The notes under the pieces were generated by a model, which saw only the letters and a program-made list of their open reading frames with translations, searched no databases and was not told where the DNA came from. Made by a program: the position numbers and the translations under genes. Of a stretch of 64,000 nucleotides of DNA, positions 8,044 through 15,410 are shown piece after piece (positions within the stretch are counted from its first letter, which is position 1; the number at the start of each line of letters is the position of its first letter). The DNA lies in contig NZ_CP034539.1 in NCBI RefSeq assembly GCF_003963535.1, positions 8,494,001-8,558,000 of the forward strand, given 5' to 3'. Source of the stretch: Streptomyces cyaneochromogenes. Its GTDB lineage: Bacteria > Actinomycetota > Actinomycetes > Streptomycetales > Streptomycetaceae.

Positions 8044-9440
8044 CCGACCCGTCGAACCGTGTTGTCGTCCTCGACATCGTCGGCCTCACCCCGAACCTCC
8101 TGGAGCACATGCCGGCCGTCGCCGCCCTCGGCGAACGCGGCTTCCAGGCCCGGCTCGACACCGTGCTCCCGGCCGTGACCTGCACCGTCCAGTCCACCCT
8201 CCTCACCGGCGAACCCCCGTCCACGCACGGAGCGGTGGCCAACGGCTGGTACTTCCGCGACCTCGGCGAGGTCATGCTGTGGCGCCAGCACAACGCCCTC
8301 GTCGGCGGCGAGAAGATCTGGGAGACGGCCCGCAGGACCAACCCCGACTACAAGGTCGCCAACATCTGCTGGTGGTACGCGATGGGCGCCGACGTCGACT
8401 GGACGGTCACCCCGCGTCCCATCTACTACTCGGACGGCGCCAAGGAACCCGACTGCTACACCCGGCCGCCGTCCCTGCACGACGAACTCACCGACCGGCT
8501 CGGCCCGTTCCCCCTGTTCACCTACTGGGGCCCGAACGCGGGCATGCCCTCCACCCAGTGGATCCTGGCGGCCGCCCGCCAGGTCTTCGACGAGAAGCGC
8601 CCCGACCTCACGCTTGTCTACATCCCGCAGATGGACTACGAGCCCCAGCGCTCCGGCCCGGACTCACCGGAGACCATCCGTGCCGCCCGCCAACTCGACG
8701 AGGCGCTGCGTCCGTTGCTCGACCACTTCCAGCGCGAGGGCGCCACCGTCGTCGCGCTCAGCGAGTACGGCATCACGCCCGCGTCCCGCCCGGTCGACAT
8801 CAACCGCACCCTGCGCCGGGCCGGGCTGCTGGAGGTGTACACGCAGGACGGCATGGAGTACCTCGACCCGTGGACGTCCCGCGCGTTCGCGGTCGCCGAC
8901 CACCAGATCGCCCACGTCTACGTCCGCGACCCCGCCGACACGGAGAAGGTCGCGAAGATCCTCGCCGAACTCGACGGCGTGGAGCGGGTGTTGGACGCCG
9001 AGGGCAAGGCGGCCCACGGCCTGGACCACGAGCGCTCGGGCGAACTCGTCGCAGTCGCCGACCCCGACGCCTGGTTCACGTACTACTACTGGCTGGACGA
9101 CGAGCGCGCCCCCGACTTCGCCCGCCAGGTCGAGATCCACCGCAAGCCCGGCTACGACCCCGCCGAGCTCCTCTACGACGAGACCGTTCCCGCGGTGAAG
9201 CTGCGCGCCGTCGGCCAGGTGGCCCGCAAGAAGCTCGGCTTCCGCTACCGCCTCAAGACGGTCCCGCTCGACCCGTCCGGCGTCCGCGGCAGCCACGGAC
9301 GCCTGCCCGCCGAGCCCGCCCACGGCCCCGTACTGCTGTGTTCGGAGCCGGGCCGGGCGCGGGAGGCGTACGCCGCCACGGAGGTCAAGTCCCTGCTGCT
9401 GGGCCTCGCCGGCCTGCACACGGAAGGTACGGAGAAATGA
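8040..9440 (+). CDS. Alkaline-phosphatase-superfamily phosphodiesterase, EboF-like
   Basis: A 466-residue protein of the type I phosphodiesterase/nucleotide pyrophosphatase branch of the alkaline phosphatase superfamily. The nucleophile region LPAVTCTVQSTLLTG (Thr) follows the first metal Asp in VVVLDIVGLTP; STHGAVANGWYFRD, YIPQMDYEP, ALSEYGIT and AVADHQIAHVYV supply the remaining metal ligands in order. No signal peptide is seen, so it probably acts in the cytoplasm. Expected activity is hydrolysis of a phosphodiester or activated phosphate on a small molecule. Start ATG overlaps the EboE stop, and its own end overlaps the P450 start (ATGA), indicating one transcript. Confidence 0.8.
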   Translation: MTDPSNRVVVLDIVGLTPNLLEHMPAVAALGERGFQARLDTVLPAVTCTVQSTLLTGEPPSTHGAVANGWYFRDLGEVMLWRQHNALVGGEKIWETARRTNPDYKVANICWWYAMGADVDWTVTPRPIYYSDGAKEPDCYTRPPSLHDELTDRLGPFPLFTYWGPNAGMPSTQWILAAARQVFDEKRPDLTLVYIPQMDYEPQRSGPDSPETIRAARQLDEALRPLLDHFQREGATVVALSEYGITPASRPVDINRTLRRAGLLEVYTQDGMEYLDPWTSRAFAVADHQIAHVYVRDPADTEKVAKILAELDGVERVLDAEGKAAHGLDHERSGELVAVADPDAWFTYYYWLDDERAPDFARQVEIHRKPGYDPAELLYDETVPAVKLRAVGQVARKKLGFRYRLKTVPLDPSGVRGSHGRLPAEPAHGPVLLCSEPGRAREAYAATEVKSLLLGLAGLHTEGTEK

Positions 9441-10624
9441 CGACCCACCCGCCCCTGCCCACGATCCGCCCCCTGCTCGACCCGGCCCCCGAATACGCCA
9501 AGTGGCAGTCCGAGGAGCCGATCCGCAGGGTGACGATCTGGGGCGACAACAGCCCCTGGCTGATCACCGGCTACGAGGACGCCCGCACGGTCCTCGCCGA
9601 CCCGCGCTTCAGCGCCGACGCCAACCACCCGAACTTCCCCCACACCCGCCCCGGAGCCCCGCCGCAGGCCCCCGGCCTCTTCCACCAGATGGACCCGCCG
9701 GACCACACCCGGCTGCGCCGCATGCTGATCCCCGACTTCACCTTCCGGCGCATCGAGCAGATGGAAGGCTCGATCCAGCGGATCTGCGACGACCTGCTGG
9801 AGGCGATGACGGACGGCGGTGCGACGGAAGCGGACCTGGTGGCGTCGTACGCCCTCCCGCTCCCCACCCTGGCCATCTGCGAACTGCTCGGCGTCCCCTA
9901 CGAGGACCACGGCTTCTTCCGCGAGAAGTCCAACGCCCTCACCAGCGTGGCCGGTGACCCGGCCGAGGCGATGGCCGCGCGCATGGCGCTCTACGGCTAT
10001 CTGCGCGCCCTCATCGAACGGCGCACGCAGGACCCCGCCGACGACCTCGTCTCCCGCCTGGCCACCGAGCGCGTGGCCACCGGCGAGGCCACGCTCGACG
10101 AGGCCACCGGCATGGTCTCCCTGCTCCTGCTGGCCGGCCACGAGACGACCGCGAACATGTTCCCGCTGGCCGTGATCGCCCTGCTGCGGAACCCGGCCCA
10201 ACTGGACGCCCTGCGCGCCGACGACTCCCTGTGGCCGGGGGCGGTGGAGGAACTCCTGCGTCATCTGACGGTCATCCACTCCGGGCTACGGCGGGTCGCC
10301 ACGGAGGACGTCGAGCTGTCCGGGGTCCGCATCGGCGCGGGGGAGGGTGTGGTGGTGGCGTTGCAGGCCGCCAACCGCGATCCGTCCCTGTACTCCAGCC
10401 CCGACGCCCTCGACGTCCACCGCGACGCGTCCGGCCACCTCGCCTTCGGCCACGGCCTGCACCAGTGCCTCGGCCAGTCGCTGGCCCGCGTCGAACTCCG
10501 CCTGGGCCTGTCCACCCTGTTCCGCAGGCTCCCGAGTCTGCGGATGGCGGCCCCTGAGGAGTCGCCGGCCCTCTCCATGAGCACCGTCCACGGGGTGCGC
10601 GCGCTGCCGGTCGCCTGGCGGTGA
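9437..10624 (+). CDS. Cytochrome P450
   Basis: A 395-residue bacterial class I P450. The I-helix oxygen-activation motif LLAGHETT is near residue 234 and the haem loop AFGHGLHQCLGQ places the Cys ligand near residue 345; LEQMDPPDHTRLRRM-like C-helix sequence (FHQMDPPDHTRLRRML) is also present. It has no fused redox domain and would depend on a ferredoxin encoded elsewhere. Its ATG overlaps the stop of the EboF-like gene, so it is co-transcribed with the ebo-type genes. That coupling implies an oxidised, possibly prenylated, metabolite as the operon product; this is inference. Confidence 0.9.
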   Translation: MTTHPPLPTIRPLLDPAPEYAKWQSEEPIRRVTIWGDNSPWLITGYEDARTVLADPRFSADANHPNFPHTRPGAPPQAPGLFHQMDPPDHTRLRRMLIPDFTFRRIEQMEGSIQRICDDLLEAMTDGGATEADLVASYALPLPTLAICELLGVPYEDHGFFREKSNALTSVAGDPAEAMAARMALYGYLRALIERRTQDPADDLVSRLATERVATGEATLDEATGMVSLLLLAGHETTANMFPLAVIALLRNPAQLDALRADDSLWPGAVEELLRHLTVIHSGLRRVATEDVELSGVRIGAGEGVVVALQAANRDPSLYSSPDALDVHRDASGHLAFGHGLHQCLGQSLARVELRLGLSTLFRRLPSLRMAAPEESPALSMSTVHGVRALPVAWR

Positions 10625-10630
10625 ACCCGG

Positions 10631-10673
10631 GCCGGGCCGACCGACCGCACCGATACGGCCGGTCGGTCCGGTT
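10631..10673 (+). terminator. Imperfect hairpin after the ebo/P450 operon
   Basis: GGGCCGACCGACCG and CGGCCGGTCGGTCC form an imperfect 14-bp stem (about 12 pairs) just after the P450 stop. There is no T-run, as is common in Streptomyces, so termination is inferred from position and stem strength only. Confidence 0.45.
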
Positions 10674-10705
10674 CATGGCCTGACACGGCTGATATAGAGG
10701 CAGTC

Positions 10706-11215
10706 ATGACCACCATCAGACTCGTCCAGGGGGACATCACACGCGAGAGCGTCGACGCGATCGTGAACGCCGCGAACTCCTCCCTCCTCGGCGGGGGAGG
10801 AGTCGACGGCGCGATCCACCGACGCGGCGGCCCCGAGATCCTCGCCGAGTGCCGCAAGCTGCGCGCCTCCCAGTACGGCAAGGGCCTGCGCGTGGGGCAG
10901 GCGGTCGCCACGACGGCCGGGAAGCTGGACGCGCGGTGGGTGATCCACACGGTGGGCCCGCGCTTCACCCCCGAGGAGGACCGCTCGGAGCTGCTCGCTT
11001 CCTGCTACCGGGAGTCGTTGCGGGTGGCGGACGAGCTGGGCGCCCGTACCGTCGCCTTCCCGGCCGTCTCGGCGGGAATCTACGGGTGGCCGATGGAGGA
11101 CGCCGCCCGGATCGCGGTGGAGACGGTGCGGGCGACGGAGACCGCGGTCGAGGAGGTCAGGTTCGTCCTCTTCGACGAGAAGGCGTACGACGCGTTCGCC
11201 CGGCAGGTCCAATGA
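10706..11215 (+). CDS. Macro-domain protein, O-acetyl-ADP-ribose deacetylase type
   Basis: A 169-residue stand-alone macro domain. It starts TTIRLVQGDITRESVDAIVN and has the two ADP-ribose-binding loops, NAANSSLLGGGGVDGAIHR and PAVSAGIYGWP. These are the features of the YmdB/MacroD-type enzymes that remove ADP-ribose from acetate or acidic residues. Length is normal for the family. ATG 10706 is preceded by a GAGG site. It is a single gene that converges with the amidohydrolase gene. Sir2 enzymes, which make O-acetyl-ADP-ribose, are also encoded in this window (about 35 kb), but are not linked to it. Confidence 0.9.
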   Translation: MTTIRLVQGDITRESVDAIVNAANSSLLGGGGVDGAIHRRGGPEILAECRKLRASQYGKGLRVGQAVATTAGKLDARWVIHTVGPRFTPEEDRSELLASCYRESLRVADELGARTVAFPAVSAGIYGWPMEDAARIAVETVRATETAVEEVRFVLFDEKAYDAFARQVQ

Positions 11216-11261
11216 CCACGGCGGTGCTCACACGAACTGACACGAAGTCACACGGCGAAGT

Positions 11262-12176
11262 TCACACCCCGAACAGCTCCGCCGCGTTGTCGTGGCACAC
11301 AGCCCGCAGCCACTCCTCTCCGAGCCCCAGGCGTTCCAGGGCGTGCAACTGGTGCACATACGGATAGGGGATGTTGGGGAAGTCGGAGCCGAGCAGGACG
11401 CGGTCGCCGAGCGCGGCCAGTGTGGGCAGGGCCCGGCGGGGAAACGGCATGAACCCCTCGGCGAAGTCGGTGCACGCCATGGTCGTGTCCAGTCGTACCT
11501 CGCCGTACCGCTCGGCGAGGCCGAGGAACTCCTCGTACTCGGGCATTCCCAGATGCGCGACGATCAGCCGCAGCCGGGGATGCCGCGCCAGGACCCGGGT
11601 GATCGGCTCGGGGCCGGTGTGCTTGCCGGGCGCGGGCCCGGAGCCGCAGTGGATCACCACGGGGATCCGGGCCTCGGCCAGCAACCCCCAGGCGGGGTCG
11701 AGGAGTTGACCGGCCGGGTCGTACTCTCCCACCTGCACATGCGCCTTGAAGACGCGCGCGCCCGCCTCCACGGCCTCCCGGACGTATGCCTCGACGTCCG
11801 GCTCGGGGAAGAGGGTGGCGGTGTGCAGACAGTCGGGGGTGCGGCGGGCGAAGTCGGCCGCCCAGCCGTTCAGCCACCGGGCCATGCCCGGCTTGTGCGG
11901 GTAGAGCATCGCGGTGAAGGCCCGTACGCCGAACTCCCTGAGCAGGGCCGTGCGTTCCGCTTCCTGCTTGCGGTAGGTGATCGGCCATTCGACTCCACCG
12001 GTCAGTGGTCCGAGCGTGTCGAAGTAGTCCCACACCTTGCGCAGGACGCGCTCGGGCATGAAGTGCGTGTGGACGTCGACCAGCCCGGGAAGACCGAGCC
12101 GCTCCCAGAAGCGGCGGACCTCGCCGGCGTCCCCATCCGCGGGTACGTCCACACGGTGATCGTTCACGTCCCCCAC
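11262..12176 (-). CDS. Amidohydrolase-family protein (TIM-barrel, ACMSD-like group)
   Basis: About 304 residues from the GTG at 12176, which has GGGGA six bases upstream; GTG 12167 is an alternative. The metal-dependent hydrolase motifs are in order: LVDVHTHFMP (HxH), VVIHCGSGPAPGKH, LIVAHLGMPEY, and GSDFPNIPY carrying the active-site Asp. This layout matches the amidohydrolase-2 (ACMSD-like) group, which decarboxylates or hydrolyses small aromatic or lactone substrates. The longer open frame upstream of 12176 is unsupported. It probably has its own promoter in the 180-bp gap before it. Confidence 0.85.
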   Translation of the reverse strand: MGDVNDHRVDVPADGDAGEVRRFWERLGLPGLVDVHTHFMPERVLRKVWDYFDTLGPLTGGVEWPITYRKQEAERTALLREFGVRAFTAMLYPHKPGMARWLNGWAADFARRTPDCLHTATLFPEPDVEAYVREAVEAGARVFKAHVQVGEYDPAGQLLDPAWGLLAEARIPVVIHCGSGPAPGKHTGPEPITRVLARHPRLRLIVAHLGMPEYEEFLGLAERYGEVRLDTTMACTDFAEGFMPFPRRALPTLAALGDRVLLGSDFPNIPYPYVHQLHALERLGLGEEWLRAVCHDNAAELFGV

Positions 12177-12356
12177 GATCGTCCCCGGTGAGCCGGCGGT
12201 CCACCCTCTCGCGGACGAGATCCTTGAGGGATCCGTCACTTCGGCGGTCCCGGAGCGACGGCCTTCGGGCACAGCGTTTCCACTGCCTGGAGCACGTCCT
12301 CGGCCGTGTGTCCCGGGGGCGGGTCGAGCAGGGGGGCGCCGGCCCCTGCGTCCCTC

Positions 12357-12968
12357 CTACGCCGTCGAGCCCCGCAGCGCCCGGCGGAGGCCGGAGGCGT
12401 CGCGAAACCAGTGCGTCCGGAAGCCCAGGAGCCGAGCCGCGTCCACGTTCGCCCGGGTGTCGTCGACGAAGAGGCAGCGTGCCGGGTCGGCCTTCGCCGC
12501 CCGGCTCGCACGCAGAAAGGCCTCCGGGTCCGGCTTCGCGCACCCGAGGTCGCAGGACACCAGTAGCTCTGTGAAGCACCCCAGCTCCGGGTGCATGGCC
12601 CGAACGACCTGCCAGTAGGCCCGGTCGACATTGGACAGCAGCACGAGGCGGTGATTCTCGGCCAGCGCTTCGACGAGGCCCGCCATGCCGGGCATCGGCC
12701 AGGAGTAGGGCTCGAGCCAGGCGTCCTCGAACTGCCCGTACGTCAAGGCGAGTCCGTGTGCCTGGACGAGCCGGCGATGCACCTGCCGCAAGGTCACCTC
12801 GCCGGTGATGATCTCGCGGCGGGCCATGAGTCCGTCGAGGCGTCGCAGGGCGTCGTCGGGGTCGGTGCAGTGCCTGGCCAGTCGCGCGGGCACGATGTCG
12901 TTGTCGAACCCGATGATCACGCCGAAGAGGTCGAGGACGAACGCGTCGACGCGCCCGGTTCGGCTCAC
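12357..12968 (-). CDS. HAD-family hydrolase
   Basis: A roughly 203-residue haloacid-dehalogenase-type hydrolase when started at GTG 12968 (VSRTGRVDAFVLDLFGV). Motif I is VLDLFGVI with the nucleophilic Asp, motif II VLLSNVD, motif III Lys in GCAKPDPEAF, and motif IV CLFVDDTRANVDAA. The alpha-helical cap lies between motifs I and II, as in subfamily IA phosphatases. The substrate is not predictable. A longer frame to 13037 lacks support. Downstream, about 180 bp separate it from the amidohydrolase; on the upstream side 70 bp separate it from the tatA-like gene. Confidence 0.8.
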   Translation of the reverse strand: MSRTGRVDAFVLDLFGVIIGFDNDIVPARLARHCTDPDDALRRLDGLMARREIITGEVTLRQVHRRLVQAHGLALTYGQFEDAWLEPYSWPMPGMAGLVEALAENHRLVLLSNVDRAYWQVVRAMHPELGCFTELLVSCDLGCAKPDPEAFLRASRAAKADPARCLFVDDTRANVDAARLLGFRTHWFRDASGLRRALRGSTA

Positions 12969-13038
12969 GGCCGCTCTCCCGTCGTCGCGGAGGGTGGTGC
13001 TGTCGGCGGCTCCGGCCTGCGACGGCCGGCGCGGCACC

Positions 13039-13269
13039 TCACGGCCGGGGCTGCTGCGTCCCCTGCGGATCGGGCCGGCCCGGGGTGACGGTCTCCCCCT
13101 GGATCACCCGGGGCGTGGCCGGATCGTCCTCGTCCTTCATCGCCCTGGCCTCGGCCTTGAGGATGCGTGCCGACTTGCCCGCCGAACGGGCCAGTTCGGG
13201 GAGCTTCTTCGCGCAGAGGACGGCTATGACGACGATGAGGATGATCGCGAGTTCGCTCATTCCGAACAT
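13039..13269 (-). CDS. Twin-arginine translocase TatA/TatE-family subunit
   Basis: A 76-residue protein with the TatA plan: a short periplasmic N-terminus, one membrane helix (LAIILIVVIAVLCA), then an amphipathic helix containing the conserved KKLPELARSAGKSARILK, and an acidic, Pro-rich tail. TatA forms the protein-conducting part of the Tat export system. A lone copy away from tatBC suggests a specialised paralog. It is divergent from the BlaI-type regulator, and the palindromic operator at 13338 lies in the shared 112-bp gap, so it may be under BlaI control. Confidence 0.85.
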   Translation of the reverse strand: MFGMSELAIILIVVIAVLCAKKLPELARSAGKSARILKAEARAMKDEDDPATPRVIQGETVTPGRPDPQGTQQPRP

Positions 13270-13337
13270 GAGGGTCCTGTCCTTCCGGTGAGCCGGGTGA
13301 TGCGCGCTGGCGCAGCCAGGACAGCATACCCTTGAAA

Positions 13338-13353
13338 TCTACAGTACTGTAGA
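13338..13353. promoter_or_regulatory. BlaI/MecI-type operator (TACA/TGTA box)
   Basis: A perfect 16-bp palindrome, TCTACAGTACTGTAGA, matches the TACAnnnTGTA core bound by BlaI/MecI repressors. It lies 29 bp before the blaI-like start and about 70 bp before the divergent tatA-like start, so it could repress both. A second, nearly identical box is at 15277. Confidence 0.8.
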
Positions 13354-13381
13354 ATGCCTTTGGATGGAAAGGGGACCGGGT

Positions 13382-13771
13382 GTGGCGGATCACCGGCAGC
13401 GCCCCCGGCGCCGGGGGCAGGGCGAGTTGGAGGTGCTGGTCCTGTCGGCGCTGCGGGAGGCGGACGGACCGGCGACGGCCGGCTGGGTGCAGGAGCGGCT
13501 CGGCGGGGACCTCGCCTACACGACGGTGATCACGATCCTGACCCGTCTGCTGGCCAAGGGCGCGGTGACCCGGGAGCGGGCCGGCCGGTCCTTCGCCTGG
13601 ACGCCGGCCTCGGACGAGGCAGGTCTTGCGGCACACCGGATGCGCAAGGTGCTGGACGCCGAGAGCGACCGGGAGGCCGTGCTGGCCAGCTTCGTCACGG
13701 GCCTGGGGCCGGACGACGAGCGGCTGCTGCGTGAGCTGCTGGGGCACTCCGGAAGTGAAGGGGAAGACTGA
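13382..13771 (+). CDS. BlaI/MecI/CopY-family transcriptional repressor
   Basis: A 129-residue winged-helix protein. RRRGQGELEVLVLSALRE opens the domain; recognition helix and wing follow as LAYTTVITILTRLLAKGAVTRERAGRSFAWTP, the classical BlaI signature. GTG 13382 is chosen because AAGGGGA lies six bases upstream; ATG 13364 is the alternative. BlaI proteins repress until cleaved after signalling by a BlaR1-type membrane protease. The next gene, 6 bp downstream, is such a protease. The palindrome at 13338 is its probable autoregulatory site. Confidence 0.85.
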   Translation: MADHRQRPRRRGQGELEVLVLSALREADGPATAGWVQERLGGDLAYTTVITILTRLLAKGAVTRERAGRSFAWTPASDEAGLAAHRMRKVLDAESDREAVLASFVTGLGPDDERLLRELLGHSGSEGED

Positions 13772-13777
13772 CGCCTC

Positions 13778-14710
13778 ATGGGGGTCTTCGTCTTCCTGCC
13801 AATCGTCCTGCCCCTCACGGCCTGGCCGATCGCCCGCCTCGCCGAGCAGCATCTGCATCCCCGTACCGCCACGAAACTGCTCACCGGCGTCGCCGCGGTG
13901 ATGGCGCTGTGCAGCACGGTGTGCCTGGCCCTGGTGATGGTCGTGGGCACCGCCCAACTGCCCGGCAACCCCCTGCCCGACGGCTGGTCGGATCCGGAGG
14001 TGCGCGCGGCCGTGCCGTACGACGAGGTCGTCGGCAAGGCGGCGATCCCGGCGCTGTGCCTGGTGGTCGTGGCCTGCGGCCGGACGCTGTGGCGGCACCG
14101 CCGGGTCCGTCGCCGCGCCCACCGGGCGCTCGCCGGGCTGCCGGGGACGGGAGTCGCCGTACTCCCCGACGAGGTGCCGTACGCGTACGCGCTGCCGGGC
14201 GGTCGTCAGGGCCGCGTGGTGGTGACCACCGCCATGCTGGACTGCCTCGAACCCGCCGAACGCCGGGCTCTGTTCGCCCATGAGCGGGCCCATCTGACCG
14301 CCCGGCACCACCGCTTCCTGCTCACCGTCCAACTGGCCGCGCGTGCCAATCCGTTCCTGCGCCCGCTGCGTACGGCGGTGGCGTACGCGGCGGAACGCTG
14401 GGCGGACGAAGAGGCGGCCCGGGTGGTCGGCAGCCGACGGACGGTGGCCGGCGCGATCGGCAAGGCGGCGCTGGTGACCCGCGGCGGTCCGCCGGCGGCG
14501 CTGGCCGGGTTCGCGGCGCCGGGGCCGGTGCCGCGCCGGGTGGCCGCGCTGCTCGGGCCGGCTCCGCAGGCGCGTCGCTGGCCGTCGCTGTTCACGTCGG
14601 CGGGCCTCGCGGCATGGGGCGCGGCCGCCGGGACGGCCGTATCGGCGATGGCGTCCGCGAACTCGGCGGTGACGATGGTCCTCATCCTGCGCGCGGCGAC
14701 TCCCCTCTGA
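13778..14710 (+). CDS. M56-family membrane metallopeptidase (BlaR1/MecR1-like, no sensor domain)
   Basis: A 310-residue membrane protein with helices at residues 1-20, 30-55, 85-105 and near the C-terminus. The zinc motif HERAH (HExxH) is near residue 168 and a downstream Glu region, ERWADEEAARVVG, supplies the third ligand. That is the peptidase M56 arrangement. It lacks the extracellular penicillin-binding domain of true BlaR1, so the signal is probably not a beta-lactam bound directly. It sits 6 bp after the BlaI-type gene; together they form a repressor/protease switch. Confidence 0.85.
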   Translation: MGVFVFLPIVLPLTAWPIARLAEQHLHPRTATKLLTGVAAVMALCSTVCLALVMVVGTAQLPGNPLPDGWSDPEVRAAVPYDEVVGKAAIPALCLVVVACGRTLWRHRRVRRRAHRALAGLPGTGVAVLPDEVPYAYALPGGRQGRVVVTTAMLDCLEPAERRALFAHERAHLTARHHRFLLTVQLAARANPFLRPLRTAVAYAAERWADEEAARVVGSRRTVAGAIGKAALVTRGGPPAALAGFAAPGPVPRRVAALLGPAPQARRWPSLFTSAGLAAWGAAAGTAVSAMASANSAVTMVLILRAATPL

Positions 14711-14765
14711 GCGAGGGGCGCCCACGGGCCGCGCGGGTCTCGGCCGATCAGCGGGTCCCGGCCCG

Positions 14766-15221
14766 TCAGAGGTCGAACTCGTGCGGCGGCAGGTCGAGCG
14801 CGTAGCACGCCTCGCGCACCACGGCCCGCTCGTCCTGGTCGAAGTCGCCGTCGGCGCCGCCGATGACGATGCCGATCTGGACGACGGCCCGCGCCTCGGC
14901 CGGCTTCTTGCGCGCCTTGGCGATCTCCTGCAGCACGCTCACCTTGCCGAAGTCGAAGTCGGCGACGAGCCGGTCGAGGTTCTCCTCGAAGCGCCGGCGC
15001 AGGTCGTCGGCGGGGAAGTTCCGCAACACCTCGTTGCCGGCGATCAGTTGGGCCACGCGCTGCCGCTCGGAGGGGTCGACGGTGCCGTCGGCCGCGGCGA
15101 CGAGCGCGCACATGGCCATGCTCGCGTCGCGGAAGGCGCCGCTCCTGAGGTCGTTCTTCTTCGCCAGCAGCTGGGTCTGCATCGTCGATGCCGACTCCCT
15201 GATGCGGTCCCACAGGGCCAT
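14766..15221 (-). CDS. TerB-family tellurite-resistance-type protein
   Basis: A 151-residue helical acidic protein of the TerB family: MALWDRIRESASTMQTQLLAKKN, then ALVAAADGTVDPSERQRVAQLI and GADGDFDQDERAVVREAC, two repeated acidic metal-coordinating loops (D-G-x-V/F-D). TerB proteins are cytoplasmic or membrane-associated scaffolds of the Ter stress response; the reaction is unknown. ATG 15221 has GGAG upstream. A TACA/TGTA box 56-73 bp upstream suggests it belongs to the adjacent BlaI regulon. The gene is convergent with the M56 peptidase gene. Confidence 0.85.
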   Translation of the reverse strand: MALWDRIRESASTMQTQLLAKKNDLRSGAFRDASMAMCALVAAADGTVDPSERQRVAQLIAGNEVLRNFPADDLRRRFEENLDRLVADFDFGKVSVLQEIAKARKKPAEARAVVQIGIVIGGADGDFDQDERAVVREACYALDLPPHEFDL

Positions 15222-15276
15222 GAGAACTCCAAACGGGTACGGGGTTCGGCGGCAGCCCGTGCGGGGCGGCCGTTTC

Positions 15277-15294
15277 TTCTACAGCAATGTAGAA
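15277..15294. promoter_or_regulatory. Second BlaI-type box upstream of terB
   Basis: TTCTACAGCAATGTAGAA keeps the TCTACA...TGTAGA arms of the box at 13338, with an imperfect centre. It lies upstream of the terB-like start. A shared unusual 6+6-bp arm pair within 2 kb is unlikely by chance in DNA this GC-rich. Confidence 0.7.
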
Positions 15295-15410
15295 GTTAGC
15301 AGGAGGGTTCACGGGGTTCCCGCCCGGGGCCGGATCGGGGTTCCGCGAGGGCGTTCAGCGAGAGCGGCGGGGTTGTACGCGGGCTCAGGTGTGTGGCTAG
15401 GGTGCTGGCA

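Noticed and set aside
8279..9436. Extension of the P450 frame upstream of 9437
   Set aside because: The open frame continues through the EboF-like gene but is Arg/Pro-rich and unrelated to P450s; ATG 9437 starts the conserved protein.
12236..12356. Minus-strand segment reading APLLDPPPGHTAEDVLQAVE as a gene fragment next to the HAD gene
   Set aside because: It looks coding over about 35 codons, but it has no start, no recognisable family and is out of frame with the HAD gene; too short to call.
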